A stretch of DNA of 64,000 bases from JBMNFB01 sp050949085 (GTDB taxonomy: Bacteria; Bacillota; UBA994; UBA5500), in contig JBMNFB010000001.1 of NCBI GenBank assembly GCA_050949085.1, forward strand, positions 434,001-498,000, written 5' to 3'. Positions 59,638 through 64,000 of this stretch are shown in pieces. Numbering within the stretch: position 1 is the stretch's first letter; each line of letters opens with the position of its first letter. The notes beneath the pieces were generated by a model. That model worked only from the letters and a program-made list of their open reading frames with translations. It had not been told where the DNA came from and made no database searches. The translations under genes and the position numbers were made by a program.

Positions 59638-60966
59638 ATGTCGGCAGACTGGACTAGAATTCATGCTGTGGTTCCCGGTTCTCTGGCGGAAGAGGTCGGT
59701 ATCCGTCCGGGGTTCCTGCTGAAGTGCATCAACGAGCAGCCTATCGGAGACATCGTTGACTATCGCTACGCGGTGGCCAGCGAGTTGGTCGTACTTCAGG
59801 TACAGGATCTGGAAGGCGTTGAATGGGAGCTGGAGATTGAGAAAGACTTCGAGGAGGATCTGGGATTGGTGTTCGCAGAGCCAACCATCAGCCCCTTGAA
59901 GGCTTGCCGCAACAACTGCCGGTTCTGCTTTGTCCAGCAGCTACCCAGTGGGATGCGCCCCACCCTGCGCATTAAGGATGATGATTATCGGCTTTCCGCC
60001 CTGCAGGGAAGCTTCGTAACGTTGACAAACCTGAGTGGAGCGGAATGGCAGCGCATCCTGAACCTGCGCTTGAGTCCGCTTTACATATCTGTTCATACTA
60101 CCAACGGCCCGCTGCGGGCCGAGCTGATGCGCAACCCCGCTGCCGCCAGGATCATGGAGCAACTCAGAGAATTGGCTGAGAATCAGATCGAGATGCATTG
60201 CCAGATTGTCCTGGTTCCAGGAGTGAATGACGGGCCTGAACTGGAGAAGACCGTGCACGACTTGCTGGCGCTTTGGCCAGCCGTTCAGTCGGTGGCTGTT
60301 GTGCCGGTGGGGCTGACCCGCCACCGCGAGCGGCTGGATCAGCTCGATTCGTTCGATCGGCCCGGGGCGGAAAAAGTGCTCGATTATCTCCTTCCCTTGG
60401 CGGAAGAGCTGCGGCGCGAGAGGGATACCTCTTTTGTCTACGCCGCTGACGAGTTTTTCGTACTGACGGAAAGACAGGTCCCAGAGTCCAGTTATTACGA
60501 TGGTTTTCCCCAGCTGGAAAACGGGGTGGGGCTGATTCGCCTGCTGCTGGAGCAGGCGGAGGAAGGGCTGATGCACCTGCCACAGGTCGTCGACCCTGCG
60601 CGCGCAGTGATCTGGGTTACCGGCCTATCAGCGGTTTCTACGCTTTCCCCCTTGGCGGAGCGCTTGAACCAGGTCAGCGGACTCAAGGTTGAGGTCGTTC
60701 CAGTGGCCAACCGTCGATTCGGGGAGAGCATCACCGTTGCTGGGCTGCTTACCGGCGAGGATATTCGTGCCACGCTACAGGAGCATCATCTGGCAGGCAA
60801 GATAGTGATGGTGCCGGATGTTGCTGTACGGATGGAGGAAAAGGATTTTCTAGACGACATGCCGTTCGCGGCTCTACGCAGTGCCTTCCCTGAGGCGATG
60901 TTCCTGCTCACGCCCACCAACGGGCATGATCTCGTGCGCTATACATTGGGAGAGGGGGGCGACTGA
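59638..60966 (+). CDS. PDZ-radical SAM-DUF512 protein
   Basis: A 442-residue protein with a PDZ-like domain at residues 8-70 (VVPGSLAEEVGIRPGFLLKCINEQPIGD), a radical SAM core with the cluster motif CRNNCRFC (Cx3Cx2C) near residue 89, and the DUF512 C-terminal domain (SSYYDGFPQLENGVGLIR). It is a conserved but uncharacterised oxidoreductase family of cyanobacteria and Clostridia. It overlaps der by one base, so it is co-expressed with that ribosome-assembly GTPase, which may hint at a tRNA or ribosome role; this is inference. Confidence 0.88.
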   Translation: MSADWTRIHAVVPGSLAEEVGIRPGFLLKCINEQPIGDIVDYRYAVASELVVLQVQDLEGVEWELEIEKDFEEDLGLVFAEPTISPLKACRNNCRFCFVQQLPSGMRPTLRIKDDDYRLSALQGSFVTLTNLSGAEWQRILNLRLSPLYISVHTTNGPLRAELMRNPAAARIMEQLRELAENQIEMHCQIVLVPGVNDGPELEKTVHDLLALWPAVQSVAVVPVGLTRHRERLDQLDSFDRPGAEKVLDYLLPLAEELRRERDTSFVYAADEFFVLTERQVPESSYYDGFPQLENGVGLIRLLLEQAEEGLMHLPQVVDPARAVIWVTGLSAVSTLSPLAERLNQVSGLKVEVVPVANRRFGESITVAGLLTGEDIRATLQEHHLAGKIVMVPDVAVRMEEKDFLDDMPFAALRSAFPEAMFLLTPTNGHDLVRYTLGEGGD

Positions 60967-62279
60967 TGCCCATCGTCGCAGTGGTTGGGAGACCGAATGT
61001 TGGCAAGTCGACACTCTTTAACTATCTGGTGGGTAGGCGGATTTCTATTGTGGATGACACCCCGGGAGTGACCCGCGATCGGATCTACGCCGATGTGCGT
61101 TGGCTGGATCACGAGTTCACTCTGGTCGACACTGGCGGCCTGGAACCGGGCACCACGGATCAGATGTTGGCTCTGATCCGCGACCAGGCGGAGATCGCCA
61201 TCCGCGAGGCCGATGTTGTTCTCTTTGTCGTTGATGGGCGACAGGGGCTGACCACCCTTGACGAGGACGTTGCCAGCGTCCTGCGACTGACACAGAAGCC
61301 TGTGATTCTGGTAGTAAACAAGATCGACCATCCGAAGTACGAGCCGGGAGCAGCCGAATTCTTCGGCCTCGGTTTTGGCAATATGGTAAATGTTTCCGCG
61401 GCGGGAGGTCTAGGCATCGGCGACCTGCTGGACATGATCGTTGAGCATCTGCCGGACACGAGAGCACCAGAATATGCCGATGACGTGATCCGGCTCGCGG
61501 TCATCGGCAAGCCCAATGTTGGCAAGTCGTCTCTGGTCAACTCGCTGCTGGGGCAGGAGAGAGTAATCGTCAGCGATGTTCCTGGGACAACGCGCGACGC
61601 TATCGACGTGTCCCTGTTGGCAGGCGAAGACGAGTTCGTGCTTATCGATACAGCCGGTCTGCGCCGCAAGAGCAAGGTAGAGGAGGAGATTGAGCGCTAC
61701 AGCGTCCTTCGCTCTTTGAAGGCCATTGACCGCAGCGACATTGCCCTGATGCTGGTGGATGCCAACGAAGGGGTGACTGAGCAGGACAAGAAGATTGTGG
61801 GCTATGCTCATGACCGGGGAAAGGGCGTCATCCTCATCGTCAACAAATGGGACACCGTCAAGAAGGATACGCGGACCGTTGATCGGTATACCGAAGCGTT
61901 GCGTCGAGAGCTGGTTTTCGTCAACTATGCGCCAATTCTCTTCGTCTCGGCCAAGACGGGGCAACGCGTACACCGCATTCTGCCCCTGGCCAGGCAGGTC
62001 AGTGAGCAGCAAAGCCTGCGAATTCCCACCAACACGTTGAACGAGCTGATCGCCGAAGCAACCATGGTTACGCCTACCCCGACTGTGCGGGGTCGGAAGC
62101 TGAAGATCTATTATGCTACTCAGGCCGGCGTGAAACCGCCCACGTTTGTGCTCTTTGTTAACGACCCAGAGCTGTTGCACTTCTCGTATCAACGCTTCCT
62201 GGAGAATCGTCTGCGCGAGACGATGGGGTTTATCGGTACGCCAATTCGCTTTAGGATAAGACAGCGCCAGTCCGATTGA
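60966..62279 (+). CDS. der: ribosome biogenesis GTPase Der
   Basis: Der (EngA) has two tandem GTPase domains and is needed for 50S subunit assembly. The 437-residue protein has GRPNVGKST (residues 8-16), DTPGVTRD, DTGG and NKID in the first domain, and GKPNVGKSS, DVPGTTRDAID, DTAGLRR and NKWD in the second, then a KH-like C-terminal domain. The ATG overlaps the previous stop (TGATG). Confidence 0.96.
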   Translation: MPIVAVVGRPNVGKSTLFNYLVGRRISIVDDTPGVTRDRIYADVRWLDHEFTLVDTGGLEPGTTDQMLALIRDQAEIAIREADVVLFVVDGRQGLTTLDEDVASVLRLTQKPVILVVNKIDHPKYEPGAAEFFGLGFGNMVNVSAAGGLGIGDLLDMIVEHLPDTRAPEYADDVIRLAVIGKPNVGKSSLVNSLLGQERVIVSDVPGTTRDAIDVSLLAGEDEFVLIDTAGLRRKSKVEEEIERYSVLRSLKAIDRSDIALMLVDANEGVTEQDKKIVGYAHDRGKGVILIVNKWDTVKKDTRTVDRYTEALRRELVFVNYAPILFVSAKTGQRVHRILPLARQVSEQQSLRIPTNTLNELIAEATMVTPTPTVRGRKLKIYYATQAGVKPPTFVLFVNDPELLHFSYQRFLENRLRETMGFIGTPIRFRIRQRQSD

Positions 62280-62314
62280 TATGGTGCTGAACAGGGAGAA
62301 AGAAGGGAGCCATT

Positions 62315-63340
62315 ATGCTGAAAAGGGTTGCAGTTATCGGGGCGGGGAGCTGGGGGACTGCTCTAGCTGCTCAGGTGCTCAGCAAGAATTTCGCTGACGT
62401 GACGCTCTGGTGCCGTCGCCAGGAGCTAGCCGCTGAGATAAATCTGGCCCGTGAGAACGCGGTCTACCTGCCGGGTGTAGCCATTCCCAAACACGTGGTC
62501 GCTACCGCATCCTTAGCCGAAGCTGTGAGTGACAAGGATCTCCTCGTGTTTTCAGTGCCATCGGCTCACCTGCGGCGCGTTTTGCAGCAAGTGGTTCCGT
62601 TACTCCAACGCCCGACCTGGGTGCTGAACACTGCCAAAGGGTTTGAGCCCGAAACTTTGCAGCGGCTGTCTCAAGTTATCAGGCAGGAGATGGGCCAACT
62701 AGCCGCCGAGGTTGCCGTACTGTCCGGCCCCAACCATGCGGAGGAGGTTGGGAAGGCAATGCCTTCCGCCAGCGTTATCGCCTGTGGCGATGTTGATCAC
62801 GCCATGCGGCTGCAGGATGCGTTCTTCACACCAACTTTTCGCGTCTACACTAACCGAGACGTGGTAGGCGTTGAGCTGGGTGGGGCTGTCAAGAACGTCA
62901 TCGCTCTGGCAGCCGGTGTTCTGGATGGGATGGGCTTTGGCGACAACACCAAGGCGATGCTGATGACACGGGGCTTGCTGGAAATGGTCCGCCTCGGGCA
63001 GGCTCTGGGAGCGGATTGGCGTACCTTCTCTGGCCTTTCCGGTATCGGTGACCTGATCGCTACCTGTACCAGCAGGCATAGCCGAAACTGGACAGCCGGA
63101 TATAGGATTGGGCAGGGAACCCCCCTGGACGAGGTCTTTGGCGCGACACAGATGGTGATCGAAGGTGTGTTTGCTACGCAAGCTACACACAAACTGGCTA
63201 GCCAGATCGGCGTCGACATGCCGGTGACAGCAGCTCTGCACGGCGTGTTATTTGAAGAGGCCGACCTGCAGACTCAGATGGAACAGATGATGAATCGCCT
63301 CAAGAAACATGAATATGAGGACCTGCCCTTCAATCCCTGA
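62315..63340 (+). CDS. gpsA: glycerol-3-phosphate dehydrogenase [NAD(P)+]
   Basis: GpsA reduces dihydroxyacetone phosphate to glycerol-3-phosphate for phospholipid synthesis. The 341-residue protein has the Rossmann motif IGAGSWGTALAAQVL, LSGPNHAEEV, the catalytic ELGGAVKNVIALAAGVLDGMGFGDNTKAML segment and the GLSGIGDLIATCTS motif. AGAAGGGAG precedes the ATG. In many Clostridia plsY lies between der and gpsA; here it does not. Confidence 0.95.
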   Translation: MLKRVAVIGAGSWGTALAAQVLSKNFADVTLWCRRQELAAEINLARENAVYLPGVAIPKHVVATASLAEAVSDKDLLVFSVPSAHLRRVLQQVVPLLQRPTWVLNTAKGFEPETLQRLSQVIRQEMGQLAAEVAVLSGPNHAEEVGKAMPSASVIACGDVDHAMRLQDAFFTPTFRVYTNRDVVGVELGGAVKNVIALAAGVLDGMGFGDNTKAMLMTRGLLEMVRLGQALGADWRTFSGLSGIGDLIATCTSRHSRNWTAGYRIGQGTPLDEVFGATQMVIEGVFATQATHKLASQIGVDMPVTAALHGVLFEEADLQTQMEQMMNRLKKHEYEDLPFNP

Positions 63341-63358
63341 TTAAACGTAGTCATGAAG

Positions 63359-63400
63359 GCACCTCGTCCCGAATAGAGTCGGGATGAGGTGCTTCTTTCT
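63359..63400 (+). terminator. rho-independent terminator after gpsA
   Basis: GCACCTCGTCCCGA pairs with TCGGGATGAGGTGC (one wobble) around a six-base loop and is followed by TTCTTTCTT. Confidence 0.85.
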
Positions 63401-63437
63401 TGACGTCTGGAACGGGACAAAATGCCCTGTGTATCAG

Positions 63438-63467
63438 GAATATAGCAATAGTAGCTTCATATACATG
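63438..63467 (+). promoter_or_regulatory. putative SigE promoter of spoIVA
   Basis: GAATATA and TATACATG are separated by 15 bases, fitting the SigE consensus with one or two mismatches in each part. spoIVA is SigE-dependent in Bacillus. The predicted leader is long, over 100 bases. Confidence 0.4.
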
Positions 63468-63587
63468 TATTAGCCAAGCAGTGCCCGGAGTGGAGATATT
63501 GTTAAGTCTAGGAGAATGTCTGGAGGGATGCCGGCGCTCGAGAGAGGCATATCGACCGACGTCCGAGGCAGAAAGGGAGGGAAGCAA

Positions 63588-64000
63588 TTGGAGAAGTTTG
63601 ATCTCTTGCAGGATATCGCCGAGCGGACTGGCGGTGACATCTATCTGGGTGTGGTTGGTCCAGTCCGAACCGGTAAGTCCACCTTTATCAAACGCTTTAT
63701 GGATCTCTTGGTTTTGCCTAATATCACCGATGAAAACGATCGGGAACGGACCAAGGACTCCTTGCCGCAGAGCGGCGCAGGCCGCACGATCATGACGACT
63801 GAACCCAAGTTTATTCCCGACGAAGCGGTAGAGATCCAGGTAGACAACTATGTGCTGCGGGTGCGGATGGTTGACTGCGTGGGATACGCTGTCAAGGGCG
63901 CCCTCGGCTACACCGAGGAAAGCGGCCCGCGCATGGTGTTGACGCCCTGGCATGACGAGCCCATCCCATTCGAAGAGGCGGCTGAGCTAGGCACGCGAAA
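63588..64000 (+). CDS. spoIVA: stage IV sporulation protein A (5' part)
   Basis: SpoIVA is the ATPase that builds the base layer of the spore coat on the forespore surface. Only the first 137 codons lie in the window; the gene runs off the right end. The opening MEKFDLLQDIAERTGGDIYLG, the P-loop GPVRTGKSTFIKRF and the downstream VDCVGYAVKGALGY are all characteristic. The TTG start has AAAGGGAGGG six to eight bases upstream. Gene order der-gpsA-spoIVA is as in Bacillus. Confidence 0.95.
   Translation, partial: MEKFDLLQDIAERTGGDIYLGVVGPVRTGKSTFIKRFMDLLVLPNITDENDRERTKDSLPQSGAGRTIMTTEPKFIPDEAVEIQVDNYVLRVRMVDCVGYAVKGALGYTEESGPRMVLTPWHDEPIPFEEAAELGTR

Noticed and set aside
63351..63953. A 200-codon minus-strand frame opposite the start of spoIVA
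   Set aside because: It lies across the gpsA terminator and the spoIVA coding start and has no protein-like features.

Overview
This window is a chromosomal segment of an endospore-forming anaerobe of the Firmicutes, most likely a Clostridia lineage of moderately high G+C such as a Peptococcaceae- or Heliobacteriaceae-like organism; the genus cannot be fixed from sequence alone. The evidence is the dense set of sporulation genes (spoIIIAA-AH, spoIVB, spo0A, spoIIM, spoIIAA-AB-sigF, spoVAC-AD-AE, ytfJ, spmA-spmB, spoIIP, spoIVA), an IspH-ribosomal protein S1 fusion typical of Clostridia, and a ferredoxin-dependent 2-oxoacid oxidoreductase next to phosphotransbutyrylase and butyrate kinases. 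All long genes lie on the + strand. Many start with TTG or GTG behind strong Shine-Dalgarno sequences. No rRNA, tRNA, CRISPR array, insertion sequence or prophage was seen.

Layout. 0-6 kb: a zinc-ribbon protein and the complete spoIIIA operon. 6-18 kb: asp23, then nusB, a TsaD paralogue, xseAB, ispA, dxs, tlyA, nadK and recN (tightly packed, many stop-start overlaps), then spoIVB and spo0A. 18-25 kb: buk-ptb-buk, a P-loop ATPase and a four-subunit 2-oxoacid:ferredoxin oxidoreductase, together a branched-chain or butyrate acyl-CoA/acyl-phosphate module. 25-28.5 kb: a divergent small gene resembling mciZ, spoIIM, a D,D-carboxypeptidase and ddl. 28.7-33.3 kb: a proton-translocating transhydrogenase operon pntAA-pntAB-pntB. 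33.4-43 kb: a YqzK-like protein, xerD, deoB, pdp, dacF, the spoIIA operon, a small membrane protein, a dodecin and a short spoVA operon. 43-53 kb: a DHH-CBS-CCA-transferase fusion, an M50 protease, scpA, scpB, a DUF2953 protein, ytfJ, another carboxypeptidase, spmA, spmB, rluB and an orphan binding protein. 53-64 kb: cmk, plsC, ispH-rpsA, a DUF1614-like protein, spoIIP, two DUF3189-type genes, a PDZ/radical-SAM protein, der, gpsA and the start of spoIVA.

The most unusual object is PntB. Instead of one NADP(H)-binding domain III after the membrane domain, it carries four consecutive, complete and closely similar domain III copies joined by Ala/Pro/Glu-rich linkers (1017 residues). In all four copies the loop that holds the Lys-Arg-Ser phosphate-binding triad in E. 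coli PntB reads Asn-Leu-Asp, so nucleotide preference is an open question.

A second notable item is a 44-residue gene on the minus strand beside spoIIM. It has a good ribosome binding site and an excellent SigE-type promoter, and both its sequence pattern and its location recall MciZ, the FtsZ inhibitor of the Bacillus mother cell. Other regulatory signals include an in-frame consensus ribosome binding site at the IspH/S1 junction, a 10-bp hairpin that would bury the ribosome binding site of the dacB-like gene, a palindrome at the predicted start point of spoIVB, and a perfect Spo0A box before spoIIA.
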